Origin: Tubulanus polymorphus
Lineage: Eukaryota > Nemertea > Palaeonemertea > Tubulaniformes > Tubulanidae
NCBI RefSeq assembly: GCF_964204645.1
Contig: NC_134030.1
Location: forward strand, 11,408,278 to 11,468,277
Direction of reading: 5' to 3'
Length of the DNA stretch: 60,000 nucleotides
Below, one piece after another: positions 31,101 through 42,244 of this stretch (position 1 is the stretch's first letter; each line of letters begins with the position of its first letter). The notes under the pieces are model-generated. The model searched no databases. It saw only the letters and a list, made by a program, of their open reading frames with translations, and was not told the origin of the DNA. Position numbers and translations under genes: made by a program.

Positions 31101-33154
31101 AAGATGGACAACTAGCAGCCATTGTTGTTTGCGAAAATCAGCACTTTTTTTTTTATTTTTTCATTGCCATTTTTCATTGGAATATGTGATGGGTAGTCTT
31201 TGGGAAGGGATCTTTAGCATATCAGATGGGTTTTGCGATAGTTAATTATCGCTCAATTGATGGCCTTCTTGGTGTCATCAGTCCTCATTCGTAAGTAGAA
31301 GAAGGTTTTTGAGGAAAGTATCAACAGGTTTCACTTAAAGTTTTCATATTTGATTATTAATAAAACACTGTCATAGGATACACCTCACATGGATTTTGGA
31401 TTGCCAAGTGTTTTCTTTTTGCCACCAGGCGAGTTAAACATTGAATCATATACAATTTGTCTATTTATATCGGTAGCTATGCATATTTTGTAACCACATT
31501 CATTGCAAAGTTGTTGGACATGTTCTATGATTCAATAACATTAAGCAGTAAGATTCAATGGTCACCAGGGGGTTAAATAGTGGAATAAATATAGCTACAA
31601 AGCAGCGACAATGGCCTTCTGCGTTGCTGGTTTAAATGTCGCACTGGGAAGCGTACAAAGATTTCATCAAAATAATTCTAGTCAATTAATAATGTACAAC
31701 CATTTTGAAGGAGCACGATTCATATCCGCGATATGTGGATCCACAAGGGCTACCACGTAAAAAGTACTGATGTACCTTGTTTGGTGCTTTCATAGTTCCG
31801 TTGGGAGTTGCATGAACTAATCGTAACCGTTGGCATATGGCACTTATGTGTATATGTTCTTATACCATGTTTTTGATGTGACATGCATTCGTGAAGCATT
31901 TTGATAATATCACATCACTAAAGATCTTGATTTGTTCTAGGCCTATTAAGAACTCAATGTAGCTTAGATATTAGGCCTAAAATCACACCTACGTATATTC
32001 TTGTTCGCTCTTCTGACATGGTATATTACCATTATGACGCAATTGGTGGCCATCTTGGTGTTATCAGTTTTCATTTGTAGGTGGGATAAAGTTTTTCCAC
32101 ATTACATTGATACCTAAGCATATTTTGTTACCAAAATCAATTGCAATGTTGTAGGTCATAACTTCGTCTATGATAGTGCTCACTTTTGAGGACATAAGTC
32201 ATTCTATACGGTCACCAGGGAGCATTGAATAGTAAAATAACTTAGTATTTCCTTACTACATTGGTACCTAGGCATATTTTGTTACCATGATCAATTGCAA
32301 AGCTGTAGCTCGTGATATGTTCTATGATTGTGGTGAGTTTCAATAGTAGAATAACTAAGTATTTTCATATTACATTGGTAACGAGGCATATTTTGCTATC
32401 ACAATCAATAAGAAAATCGTAGCTGCTGACATGTTCTATGATTGATGTGGGTTTCAAGATCATTGGTTATTGTATATGGTCACCGGGGGCATTGAATATC
32501 AAAATTGTTAGATTGTTGAGCATTTGAAACCACTTCCCAAGTGGGCATGGTGTCCCTGGACCCCTGGTTTGTATATGGTCTTAGTGAACAGACAAGCTTA
32601 GAGATCCAGTACTATGATCTCTGAAATCATTTATTACAACATCATTGCGAAACATTGTATTGTCTAGACCCACTGTTTGTGCGAGCTCATTAAACCAATA
32701 GCCTCATGCAGGAAATCTATATATAGAATATGCGGTTACACGTTTCAGTCCATTCAACAAGCCTTGATCATACTTGATTAATAAGATTAGGGGATTTGGA
32801 TATTGTCAGAGCCATCCATTTTCATTTACTCGTGACATAAACAACTAATGATCCATCATGGCAGCAGACTTATTTTGTCATTAGTCAGCTGGAAAATCTT
32901 GCACCAAAAGCCCATTGAAATTTAAAAATTTTCTTGCATGCAGTGCTAACAACTGCTGGCCAGCCATCAGTAAGTCGATACTTTACTTTTGATAATTCTA
33001 CAGTTTTCAAACCTCTCTGTTTTCATCCCTGCAAGGAACACTATTTGAATAAGTTTACACACTTTCATATTTTAAGACTCAAGAACATTTTGGAGGTATC
33101 GATATTTTGGTCAACAATGCTGGAACAAATCCGCAGTATGGTGATATGTTAGAA
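27983..33154 (+). CDS. DHRS4: DHRS4-like short-chain dehydrogenase/reductase (exons 1-3, gene partial)
   Basis: This is an NADP(H)-dependent carbonyl/retinal reductase-type SDR. Three exons, 27983-28146, 30302-30485 and 33077-33154, join in frame (phases 2 and 0) to 142 codons, about half of the roughly 280 residues usual for the family. The first 28 residues are rich in A, L, R and S with no acids, resembling a mitochondrial presequence. The Rossmann start DGKVAVVTASTAG|IGFAIA carries the TAST-x-GIG form of the cofactor motif that I associate with DHRS4. The residues CSRKQANVD fit NADP binding, and ILVNNAG is the conserved NNAG block. The catalytic Ser-Tyr-Lys exons are not visible before 60 kb. 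Either intron 3 exceeds 26.8 kb and spans the satellite, or the gene is broken. Paralogues of DHRS4 cannot be excluded. Confidence 0.82.
28150..28640. other. Intron 1, left part
   Basis: Non-coding sequence between exon 1 and the foldback element. A small direct-repeat-free stretch includes TATATATAAA near 28255. No further feature was recognised. Confidence 0.5.
28647..28951 (+). repeat. Left 43-bp repeat array of the foldback
   Basis: The unit contains ACTCGTCGACAATTCCGACG, then ATTTAGAATTGCCGACCTAT. Within the unit, TCGTCG and CGACGA form a further small stem. About seven units are present; the leftmost are the most diverged (GCCCACC in place of GCCGACC). An open frame across the array is a repeat artefact. 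Confidence 0.88.
28971..29665 (+). repeat. Central 50-bp minisatellite, about 14 units
   Basis: The unit is TACCCTGATATAAAGTGGCT, then GGGATCGAGGGGCTG and GTGTTTGCGTGGAT. GGGATCGAGG recurs every 50 bp (29041, 29091, 29141 and so on), with some 49-bp units. Variant classes (AAAGTGG, AATGTGG, AAGGTGG; CCCTGATA against CCCTTGAAT) occur in runs, indicating local amplification. Confidence 0.9.
29737..30000 (-). repeat. Right 43-bp repeat array of the foldback (inverted)
   Basis: About six units of the reverse complement of the left array. They are highly uniform, with ATTCTAAATCGTCGGAATTG and GTCGACGAGTAAAATAGGTC in each. The array ends sharply at GGTCGGCAATT. Confidence 0.88.
30302..30485 (+). 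CDS. DHRS4: DHRS4-like exon 2
   Basis: It follows the acceptor ATATCTAG and begins G ATC GGT, completing the split glycine. It encodes IGFAIAKRLGQDGARVV, the NADP-discriminating CSRKQANVD and GVTCHVSQKEDRQKLLTK, and ends AAA G before the donor GTATTC in phase 0. Confidence 0.85.
30486..30904. other. Intron 2, left part
   Basis: Non-coding, with AGGCCTA words near 30416 and 30702. No gene or element boundary was recognised before the HINE copy at 30905. Confidence 0.5.
30905..31600 (-). mobile_element. HINE-like copy in intron 2 (- strand)
   Basis: It begins with a decayed terminal hairpin (ACTTGGGACTTGAGACCCAG, 30918) and CGGGCTATTG. GTTCACTTTTCATCC follows, then ATCAAGATGGACAACTAGCA, TTGATGGCC and one or two tandem units with GTTCTATGATT and GTCACCAGGGGG near 31560. 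The order is the reverse of 11393-12412. Confidence 0.65.
31601..32028. other. Intron 2, middle part
   Basis: No repeat boundary or gene was recognised between the two HINE copies. Confidence 0.4.
32029..32569 (-). mobile_element. HINE-like copy with intact 5' end, 3' truncated (- strand)
   Basis: It starts in the 3' body (ATGACGCAATTGGTGGCCAT) and passes through about three tandem units (TGGTCACCAGGG, ATTACATTGGTA...GCATATTTTG). It ends with TCCCAAGTGGGC at 32535-32546 and CCCTGGACCCCTGG, the complement of the 5' end of the reference copy. The hairpin end is missing. Confidence 0.7.
32570..33076. other. Intron 2, right part
   Basis: Non-coding up to the acceptor TTTTAAG at 33076. TATATATAGA occurs near 32720. 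No other feature was seen. Confidence 0.45.
33077..33154 (+). CDS. DHRS4: DHRS4-like exon 3
   Basis: Twenty-six codons between the acceptor ATTTTAAG and the donor GTAAGT, encoding TQEHFGGIDILVNNAG and a following PQYGDMLE. The NNAG motif stabilises the central SDR sheet. Phase 0 at both ends. Confidence 0.8.
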
Positions 33155-33465
33155 GTAAGTGTGCTTCCTTTTAAAATATGCTTTCTTGTAGGCTTTGATT
33201 ATTGCATAAGGAACCTGCAGCCAGAATTTCTTAACTTAAGGTAAACAGTTTTATCCTTAGAATATGACAAGATTACCACTGGTTTCAAGTTGGATTCAAT
33301 TTATTTCCAAAGATTTAATTGAATGAACTCAAATCTGGAACTGGGACAATTCATTACAGTAGGCCTAGGCCTATATAAAATCCATAAAAGAAATAGGTCC
33401 TAAACTATTTCTGTTATGTAAAGCTGTCAAGTTTGAAATTAAACTTTTTGGATGAAACAGTTTTT
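33155..33465. other. Start of intron 3 or downstream region
   Basis: Non-coding with a doubled AGGCCTAGGCCTA near 33361. No next exon was recognised. Confidence 0.4.
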
Positions 33466-33588
33466 CATCCATTTGGGACTTAAGTCCCAGCTAGCTTTTT
33501 TGTCCACTTTTCATCCATCTGTCCATTGATGGGATTCAGTTATTTTAAGAAGTTTTTTGAAGACAATTCAATGGATTGTCTTAATTTT
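33466..33588 (-). mobile_element. Truncated HINE terminus (- strand)
   Basis: A decayed hairpin (TTTGGGACTTAAGTCCCAG, about 33473) is followed by TGTCCACTTTTCATCCATCT and GATGGGATTCAGTTATTTTA. It is cut off where the next copy starts at 33589, so one copy appears to have been interrupted by, or fused to, another of the same family. Confidence 0.65.
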
Positions 33589-34508
33589 TAGCCCACTTGG
33601 GACTTTAGTCCCAGCGGGCTATTGCGTTCACTTTTTGTCCGTCCGTCCGTAGACGGAATCCAGTTATTTTGGGAAGTTTTGAAGAAGCTTCAATGTAATG
33701 TCTTGATATTTGGGTTACACATGTATCTACCCTAGACACATCTTCAGCCCAAAAACTGGCCCTGTCAGAATCAAGATGGCTGACTGGCAGCCATTGTTGT
33801 TCGCCAAAATCAACACTTTTTACACATTTTTGATCTTTTTGAGGGAAATTTTGAAGACGCTTCGATCAATAACCTTGATCTTTTGGATGTATGTGAATCC
33901 CCCCAGGGCCCATCAGCATAACAAAAATTGGGTTGATCGGACTGAAGATGACCGTCCTTTGACCTTTTTAAGTGCCCAAAAATGTCAATTTTGGCCCGAA
34001 TTCTGAGTCCTGTAGCTCCCTACCTGTTTGCCATTTCTCATTGCAATTTGTGATGGGTATTCTTTGAAAAGGGATGTTTTATACCTGAGACAGGTATTTT
34101 TGATCAGCCAATTATGACGCAATTGGCGACCATCTTGGTTTCATCAGTACTCATTCGTAGGTGGGAAAATGTTTTTCCACATTATATTGATACCTAAGCG
34201 TATTTTGTTACCACAATCAATTAGAAACTTGTAGCTCATAACGTGTTCTATGATTTTGGTGAGTTTCAAGGTCATTGGTTTTTGTATATGGCCACCAGGG
34301 GGCATTGAATAATACAATATCTTAATATTTCTATATTATATTTGTATCAACGCATATTTTGTAACCACAATCAATTGCAAAGTTGTAGCTCATGACATAA
34401 TCTATGATTGTGGCTTGTTTTAAGGCCATCAGTTATTCTATATGGTCACCGGGGGGCGTTGAATAGTAGAATAACTTAGTATTTCCTTATTATATTGGTA
34501 CCCAGGCA
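33589..34508 (-). mobile_element. HINE-like copy with intact hairpin and GTCC tract (- strand)
   Basis: The perfect terminal hairpin lies at 33590-33620, followed by TTGCGTTCAC and GTCCGTCCGTCCGTAGACGG. The 3' body runs to about 34160 and includes GTCAGAATCAAGATGGCTG. Two to three tandem units reach 34508, where a Tigger-like end begins at a TA dinucleotide. The 5' end of the HINE is therefore missing or displaced. Confidence 0.75.
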
Positions 34509-34510
34509 TA

Positions 34511-34800
34511 CAGTCAAATCCCATTATACCGCCAACATCGGGATCACGGAAATTTTGGCGTTATAACGGGATAGGCGGTATAGCAAGAGTTCACTAAAAC
34601 TTCCCATTTTTCCATCAAATTTTGTGCAATATGTCAAAATAAATAAAGAATAACAATAAAGACCAACAAATTACTTGTTTTTATGGACTCTTCAAACACA
34701 AAATATTACGGCCAATAGGCAATATTACTAATTGATCCGCTGGAGGCAAACGGCACTGAAAGAATGCAGCGTGCACGTGTTTGTCAATTAAAATCCATCA
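34511..34800. mobile_element. Tc1/mariner (Tigger/pogo)-like fragment
   Basis: It starts CAGTCAAATCCCATTATACC after TA (34509-34510) and contains repeated GCGTTATAACGGG and GGCGGTATA words. These are typical of Tigger-type ends, which begin CAGT and insert at TA. The opposite terminus was not found; the sequence runs into another HINE end near 34806. Confidence 0.55.
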
Positions 34801-34805
34801 CCGAT

Positions 34806-34900
34806 TTTTAGCCCACTTGGGACTTTAGTCCCAGCAGGCTATTGCGTTCACTTTTCGTCCGTCCGTCCGTCCGTCCGTCCGTCCGTCCGTCCGTCCGTTT
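34806..34900 (-). mobile_element. HINE 3' terminus with (GTCC)n (- strand)
   Basis: The hairpin at 34810-34840 is followed by TTGCGTTCACTTTTC and about ten GTCC repeats to 34899. The expected HINE body does not follow. Instead the sequence changes to CCTTGTGCAACTTTA, a phrase also found in the satellite monomers downstream. Confidence 0.7.
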
Positions 34901-36854
34901 GTACGAATGAACCCTTGTGCAACTTTAATACCTTGTGCAACTTTATAAACAATGTAAATTTCTACAGATGATTTTATGTTATAAAGTGTTTGATTTTCAC
35001 CAGAATGTTGATTTAGTATCTTCTAAAACATATTAATAAGACATAATGACAAAAAATTATCTTAGAATTCTTTTCCGCTGTCAAAATAATTGCATTACAT
35101 TAATGATTCCACAGAAAGTTGCACAATCCCTTGGACAAAAATGCATGGACAGATCTCTATGGACTATGGACATTTTCAGGAAGTGCTGTCCTCTACAGGA
35201 GGATAAAGTTTTTGATGAGAAAGTTGCAGAAAGCTTTTCACTGAAAGTTACATAGGGATTATTACCTAAAGTTGCAGAAGGTCTCATGGACATGATAAAG
35301 TTGCAGAGGGCCATGGACAGTTTACAGTGTGTAATGTCTGCACATAATGTTATGTTATGCCAAAATCTACTCACTATAGATTTAATTTCCTTAATTGGAT
35401 ATTTCCTCTGAACTTTTGACCAATTTTGCATGACGTATTTGAATTTTGAATTTTTGAATTGTAAACAGCTTTCAGATATTGAGTCATATGCGGTATCATT
35501 GGGGATTTATGTCCATTAGGTTGACAATCCATTATTATTATTTTTTAGTTGTCAAGACATTGCATATAAATCTCATTCAGCCAAAAAGGTCTATTTAATC
35601 TACTCAGCGTAATTCATAGGGAAAGAGCAAATTGATCTGAAGTGTTTGTTCCTGCCGACCACTGTCTGTGTTAATTGAAAAATACTGCACATATTGTATG
35701 TATCTTTGCAATTTGTATAATTTTAAGACGAGAAATGGAGCTTCAGGCTTGTTAGAATGAACAAATCTAATTAAAAAGTGGCAATATTTTGAGAAAAAAT
35801 TATCTCCTATTTACCAATTTTTCTTACGAATTACTCTTAGAAGATATTTTGCCTTCTTATTCTACCTCACAAAACACTAATCCAAACTGAGTGTTTTCAT
35901 GAGTACTAGTACAAATAGTTTCAACAATTGCTACCAAGGGCAATTTTGAATGCCTATTGCCTGAAATATGATGCTCTCTCGAATGTATGACTGTTAGGCC
36001 GGTGCAATCACAATGATGATGATTAGATAGATGTTTTTCTCACGTTTCGAGGTTTTAACTAAATCCTATTATCAATGAAATGAAAATTGTAATATAATCG
36101 TAATATGATTGTAATATAATCCAAAAAGCCCATGTCAATACGGCATTGAGCTGGCCGTATATTTTCTATAGGTTGAACGCAGATTTGGCGCGTAGCAAGA
36201 TGGCACTTTGTACGCTACACTCAACCAGGATGATTGGAGTAATTTATTCACGTATGTGGCCGATTTTTCAATAGTTATTAGCATAAGAAGCTACTAAAAA
36301 GAACGAAAATACTTATTAGCATTGTTAAACCCTAACTATCAACAATATGTGATGATGAATGTATTTCGCTGACATTAGATAGTTATCGCTGACATTAGAT
36401 AGGTAGTTGTACACCAAATGGTCAAACTGCTGTTCGCTAGCTGGAGATTTGGTTCAGAATGGATTTTAAAATATATACAACACAATGATGATAGCTTGGA
36501 AGCACCATCTTTAAATCATTTTCAGTATCAGATTACTTTAAAGCTGTCTCACTAAGTGCAGAATCATGTGCAAACACCCCGAAAGTGTGGTATTCAAGCT
36601 AATTTGGTACCGGACAAGTATGTTACTTTGTAAGCCAAAAATCCTAAGTAAAAGCCACTTAAGAGACAATTTCTAAGATTAGACAAAATAGGTACATAGA
36701 CAACGATTATTTAGCAGTATGTTTATTCCAGATAATGTATGGAGATAAGACTTTGTTATAGGCCTAGGGTAACCCGTATTAGAGTTGAAAGTTTCCAGAT
36801 TTTCTGTGATAATAGCTGATTCTATGTGTCAGTTTCTAAGGTCATTGCATGGAT
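34901..36854. other. AT-rich non-coding stretch with short AAAGTTGCA repeats
   Basis: 34910-35320 has scattered AAAGTTGCA(G/C) and TTGTGCAACTTTA words on both strands, so the two overlapping open frames there are suspect. Elsewhere I see TAATATAATCGTAATATGAT near 36090 and a duplicated TCGCTGACATTAGATAG at 36367-36403. No gene was recognised. Confidence 0.5.
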
Positions 36855-36859
36855 ATAAT

Positions 36860-37534
36860 CAGGGGCAGATCTAGGATTTTTCAAGGGGGATGGCTGACAA
36901 GAATTTTGAAAAAGCCTCTGGGAAAATGGTGGAATTTGTCAGTATTTGTGCGATGGTTTCTGTGAAAATTATGACAACCTGCTGAGCCATGGCCAGGATG
37001 AGGTGTTGATAATTTTGATGAGATTATTAGGGGAAGCAGGTAATTTCTCAAGTATTTGTCATGGTACTGTTTTGGGAAATTTTTGACACAGATTGGGAAA
37101 GAAGTCAAATAGTTATGATTGGGAAAATAATCGTTTATCGGATACATATACGGCCTAGCGGAATGGGTGGAGATACACTAACTCATCTACAACGGAATGG
37201 TTCGGTAAAGTAAGTGCAGATCCGCACCTCTCGTAAATGGTTCAATCAACTGTATTAAATATCACTATTTCACAGTCAAAATGTCATCAGCAATTCAGTA
37301 CATAAGTGTATTTTATGATATCTTCACCTGGAGATCTCAAACTCGTATTGCTCGTAGCATAGTACGGCGTCATATAATAGGTATATAATACAATAAAGTC
37401 GCAATGCTACTGTTATTTTTGATTCTGAGGCAGCTAATAACATTCTTATTTCATCTTCTTAGAGGCTATTGACACGAAGAAGCCCCTCGCAGAAAATTTT
37501 TATCTCCTATTCACCCCCCTTAGATCTACCCCTG
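36860..37534. mobile_element. hAT-like MITE, 675 bp, 5-bp target duplication
   Basis: Terminal inverted repeats CAGGGGCAGATCTAGGA and TTAGATCTACCCCTG lie at the two ends. ATAAT flanks both sides, at 36855-36859 and 37535-37539. CAGGGG ends with C-rich subterminal runs are common among invertebrate hAT-like elements. The 5-bp duplication differs from the usual 8 bp and would fit the hAT5 group. The interior has no credible coding frame; the 88-codon - strand frame shows no domain. Confidence 0.68.
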
Positions 37535-37539
37535 ATAAT

Positions 37540-38820
37540 TAATTACCTGTGATTGAAATTGAAAATTTGACCAGTTTCGAAGATACTATGATAAAACTAT
37601 GAACTTTCAGGTTTATCATTCATGGAACATCTGTGTTCTTTTATTCATATGATGAGTAATCAGCCAGTTTCTCTAATAAAAACCTTTTCTTATTAACCAC
37701 TGGGAATTTTATGTATACCGCATCTGATTAAGTCCTCAGGATTCTTTGTTTTAACATAAGATTACATAAGTGTAATATATCAGCAGGCCCTATTCTATTT
37801 GAGAGAGGAATTGTTTGATGTGCTTGAGTTCAGATTCTAAATATTATGAGTGATTGATCTTGTAGGAGAGATCTCTAAGGAGAGATTTGAAGCTACTCCA
37901 ATTTTAATGTTCTGTTTCAAAGTAACAAAGATATATGTCGGCATGAGATTTGAGTGGGCTTCTGGACTTATGTACCCCAATATACAGTCCTATATATGCG
38001 ACCCAGGTTGTGTATGTCCCTGGTTCCATATTGCGTATTGTGGCTTTTTTTCTTATCTATCCCTCTCCATTTGTAATTTGTGGTTGGAACATCTATATAT
38101 ACTGACCGAAATTCTTTGGCTTTGCGATAATGATGTGAGATATTTTCTAGCGTAAAGTCAGTTTTAGCTACGAGCAATCATGATTGCTTGAGGTTTTAGG
38201 TATCTAGTCTAGAGGATGACATCCATTGATGTTATATACAGTTTGCCTAGCAGACTTTCTTTTCTCAAATACAACAGCTTTACTTTTACTGATATAAATC
38301 ACCAATTTCAACCTTTTACAATAAGTAATAGCATATCAAGGTTGTTATTGTTCATGAAAGCTGTTGTAAATTGAAAATTGAATTGTGGTCATGGGAATTT
38401 GGCATTATCTACCTCAAGTAATCAAAACCATGTTAATAATTGTAATTTTGTAGTTTCCATTAAGAAAAATTTTTTATATTGAATATACGTACATTTATGT
38501 GGATTGTTTATCCATAATGATTTATGAAACATAAATCGATCTCACTTGAAATGGCGACAAGAACGACTGTGTCCAATTAGATATGTTTGCATGATCAGTC
38601 AGTAATCAGGTTTTATTATGACGCCAAAAAAATTACTCCTTGTTGAGCCTAAAAGTTGACCCACCCATCTACCCTGTACATTACTTTTGAAAAAATCATG
38701 ATCAAGCTAAGCACAACAGACCCAGCCCTGAAATGAACTGATTGCAAATTTTATTGCAGTTTTCAAAAGTGCTTACCTACATGTAAACATGGTTTAGCAT
38801 GAATCGAATAATCGATTTCC
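37540..38820. other. Non-coding stretch
   Basis: No gene, exon with good splice sites, or repeat boundary was recognised. The 101-codon open frame at 37850-38155 shows no domain and no coding signature. Confidence 0.45.
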
Positions 38821-39330
38821 TTGTCATCCAAAATGGATAAGACAAACTATTTGTCTAGATTACTGTATAAATCTAATACCTGTTGAGGCTTATATATGAT
38901 GTTCTACATTTTTTTGATGTGTATATGATTTAAAACTACATGCAAACTAATATAGACCTAATGTGAAGTAGAATTATTAGGTAAGAGATCAAACATTTGT
39001 TATGAGTAGTCAGTTGCAGCGCTTTGATAAAAGTTGTGGCAACAATCACTCAATAAAATAATGAGACCACAAGTTATGATTTCAGTTAAAGTATCCTATA
39101 AAATGCTATAATTTTAACATTTTATTACTCTTTCTTATTGAAAAGATTTGACGACTGGATTTTCCTGGACACAACAATCTATAGTAAATCTAGGTTATTT
39201 TCAAATCAAGTAAAGAGGACGAATATTCTGTGACCAGCACATTTGACAGATTTTAAGATCAATAAACATCATTCTACTTATATTGAAATGATATTGAATT
39301 TGAAAACTATATTTATCAGTTTGATGGTGA
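38821..39330 (+). repeat. Highly diverged satellite monomer
   Basis: The phrases ACTGTATAAATCTAATACCT, TCAAACATTTGTTATGAGTA, GTCAGTTGCAGCGCTTTGAT and TGCTATAATTTTAACATTTT follow the same order as the 743-bp monomer of 44.7-60 kb, with many substitutions and indels. Confidence 0.6.
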
Positions 39331-40164
39331 TTAGGTGACCAGTTAACTTTAATTAAATTCATCCCGCTGAGACTCAGAATTTAGAATGGACCTGGGATGT
39401 TTCTGTCCACGCACACAGATTCAGTCCGTTCTAGATATTTGATCATTTAGTCTAAATTGGTTTGGTTTAAAATGAAACTGGCCCATTCGGAACAGATGTT
39501 TCACTTAGGTGAATGCTTGGTCTCTTCATGGACTAGAACATTTTAGAGTCCATGGTCTGTTCTAAATCAGTGAGGTCAAATTTAGACCCTTCTAAAACTA
39601 TTGTGAATGTGGCTTATAAAACCATCTGGAGAAATGTATGATCTTTTCTATATTGACCCTGTTAAACTTTCATACATCCATAGACCTAATGAAACTTAAT
39701 CAGTATGTTAACTTTTTATGGTTTTTCAACCAGGGATATTAACAGAATATCAATATTTTAATAATAGTTATTCTCTATGAATACTCAATGAAGACATCTA
39801 GAATATACAATCTGGGTGGGGATTTATTGCTTTGTAACTTTTAGGACTGATTCATGTGAATAAGATCTTTAATGAAGCTTCAAGTTGCAAGAAATTCTGT
39901 TCACATTTGATAATCAGGTTTTGAAAGGTTCTGCTTCAATTCAAAGTGAAGTTGTTTTGTTATTTGTCGAAACAAATTGATGTTGAGACAAACTGTTCTG
40001 TGAACCTATGATCATGGTGATAAAATCTCATTGGGGGCAAATCTATATAATTACTGGGTCAAAGACAAACATTCCCACAAGACAGTATTAGTTATATAGT
40101 ACCACACAACAGCATAGTGCTCACACACATATACAGACACATTCTACTGCCAGAAAGTGGAATG
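39331..40164. other. Non-coding stretch between diverged monomers
   Basis: Only scattered phrases resemble the satellite (for example near 39900-39960). No gene was seen. Confidence 0.4.
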
Positions 40165-40640
40165 AATCTCCTGGGATTTTGAGGATTTAAAATGGGGACT
40201 CAAATGAATTACTATCTCCTCTAAGATGAACTATAGTCCCCTGTGTACATGCATATTTGTGACTTAACAATAAAAAGTCTAGAGTTCATGCAAACTGGTT
40301 ATTAACTGACTATTAAGAACAATATTTTCCCTTTTAATTTAAGTATGTATTTTGAGGATATAAATTCAGGACTCAGACGAATTCCTATCTCCTTTTTGAG
40401 AAACTATAGTCCCCTGTGTACATTCAAAGATTTGTGACTAAACAAAAGTCTAGTGTTCACACAAACTGTTAATTAATTGGTTATTTTCCCTTTTAAAGTA
40501 TATATTTTGAGGATTTAAATTCGGGACTCAAACGATATACTATCATCATTACTACTTTCATGCAAACTGGTTATTAACTGACTATTAAGAACAATATTTT
40601 CCCTTTTAATTAATGTATGTATTTTGAGGATTTGAATTGT
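40165..40640 (+). repeat. Short tandem array, about 3 units of 110-180 bp
   Basis: TTTTGAGGATTTAAA-like phrases recur at about 40172, 40353, 40507 and 40620. They come with GGGACTCAAA, CTATAGTCCCCTGTGTACAT and GTTATTAACTGACTATTAAG. Unit lengths differ through internal deletion. Confidence 0.7.
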
Positions 40641-40679
40641 TCTATTTTCCTTACACATTTCTATGTGTAAGTAAGTATA

Positions 40680-42244
40680 TATCCATATATCAAATGAAAC
40701 GAAGGATTTAGAAATGAGGTTCCGTTTATATTGAATTAAAAGGATTTGTCATAGTTCCTTGCACTCAAAAATGTATAAGTCAAAATATCTATGTAACCAT
40801 ATAAATCTAATGAATGTTGAGGCGTCTATTTGATGTGTTTAACACTTCCCTACAAGTATATAATAAAGCTACATTTAATTTATAAGGAACGTTATATTAG
40901 ACTGATATATCATACTTTAAAGAAAGGATTTGTTGGATATCCTTGTCGCAAGGAAAATATATGACAAGATATCTACATAAAAGTTTAAATCTAATCTGTG
41001 TTCAAGCTTGTATTTGATACTATCCTACATGTAAATGACAAATTTCTATTCAATTTAATATAATATGAAGCAGAAGTATTCCCAAATAGGTGGTCAAACA
41101 TTTGTTCTGGGTAGTCTGTTTGTGGAAACAGTCACTCCTCAAATGAAAGATCAGATTAACCCTATTATTTCAAAAAGAATTATCCGATAGAATGCTATTA
41201 CTTGTTAATGATTCATCAGGGTAATAAAATGTTCTGAATTCAATCACCTGTCTATAAAACAAACTACAAAAATGTAAGAAACCTATCATCACTTTATGAG
41301 ATTGTTTAAATTCTGAGAGCTTTCCAAGTAGGAGTACAATTGGAATAACAAAATTGATTTTATTTTATTTCATTTCATTTTTCTCTCTTTAAATAAATAT
41401 AATCTATTAAGGCATCTGAAGAATATACGATTTTGATGGTCATTATTATACCTGAAAAATACTTGTGTCTTATCCAACTACCTGTGCAACTCTAGGACCG
41501 ATAATCTAAATGCAGTTTTTATGAATACTAGACAAACTTCAATCCAAGAAATTCTATTTGCTTTAAATGATCAGATTCTCTCTTCAGTATCTCAAAAATT
41601 TACAATTTGTATGGGTATGAGTTACCCTTGGAAAAACTTATCTTTTATCCAAGGACCTGTGCAACTCTCGGACGGATATATCTGAATACAGTTTTCTTGA
41701 ATAATGTGTGAACTCCAACAGTTCAAACAATTCTCTTCATATTGAGTGATCAGATTTTGATATAAGGTGTTGCTCCTATTCAAAGAAAAGGATCTGTTTT
41801 ATTTTGTTGTCTTAAAAAATGTATATGACAAAATATTTGCATAACCGTATAAATCTAATTCATGTTCAGGCTTATATGATCTGTTTGACAATTACCTACA
41901 TGTACATGATAAGTTTACATTCAATTTGATATAATTATAATAGAAGATAATTGAAGTAGAAGTATTCCCCAATAGGTGGTCAAACATTTGTTCTGAGTGT
42001 AGTCAGTTGCAGCGCTTTTATAAAGTTCGTGGAAACAGTCATTCCTTAAATAAAAGATAAGATTTACCCCATGATTTCAATTGAAATTAACCAATAGAAT
42101 GCTATAAATTTTAACATTGTGTCATTCTTTCTAAGGAAAACGTTTCATCAGTATAATAAGTTGTGTTAAACTTAATTAAAACTAACTTCACAAAAATCAT
42201 AGCATTTTCTTTTACAGACTCCATTTGTCCATTTGTACCTTAAT
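40680..42244 (+). repeat. Diverged satellite monomers at the array edge
   Basis: About two monomers are recognisable. One is around 40740-41240. A better one is at 41590-42240, with ACAATTTGTATGGGTATGAG, GACCTGTGCAACTCTCGGAC, GGTGGTCAAACATTTGTTCT and TTACCCCATGATTTCAATTG in the order of the main monomer. Similarity to the main array rises toward the right. Confidence 0.75.

Noticed and set aside
35046-35431. Opposing open frames (69 and 116 codons)
   Set aside because: They are built on repeated AAAGTTGCA words on both strands, with no domain and no supporting signals.
37850-38155. 101-codon open frame in the region after exon 3
   Set aside because: It shows no SDR similarity, no acceptor/donor pair in phase with exon 3 and a low-complexity hydrophobic translation.
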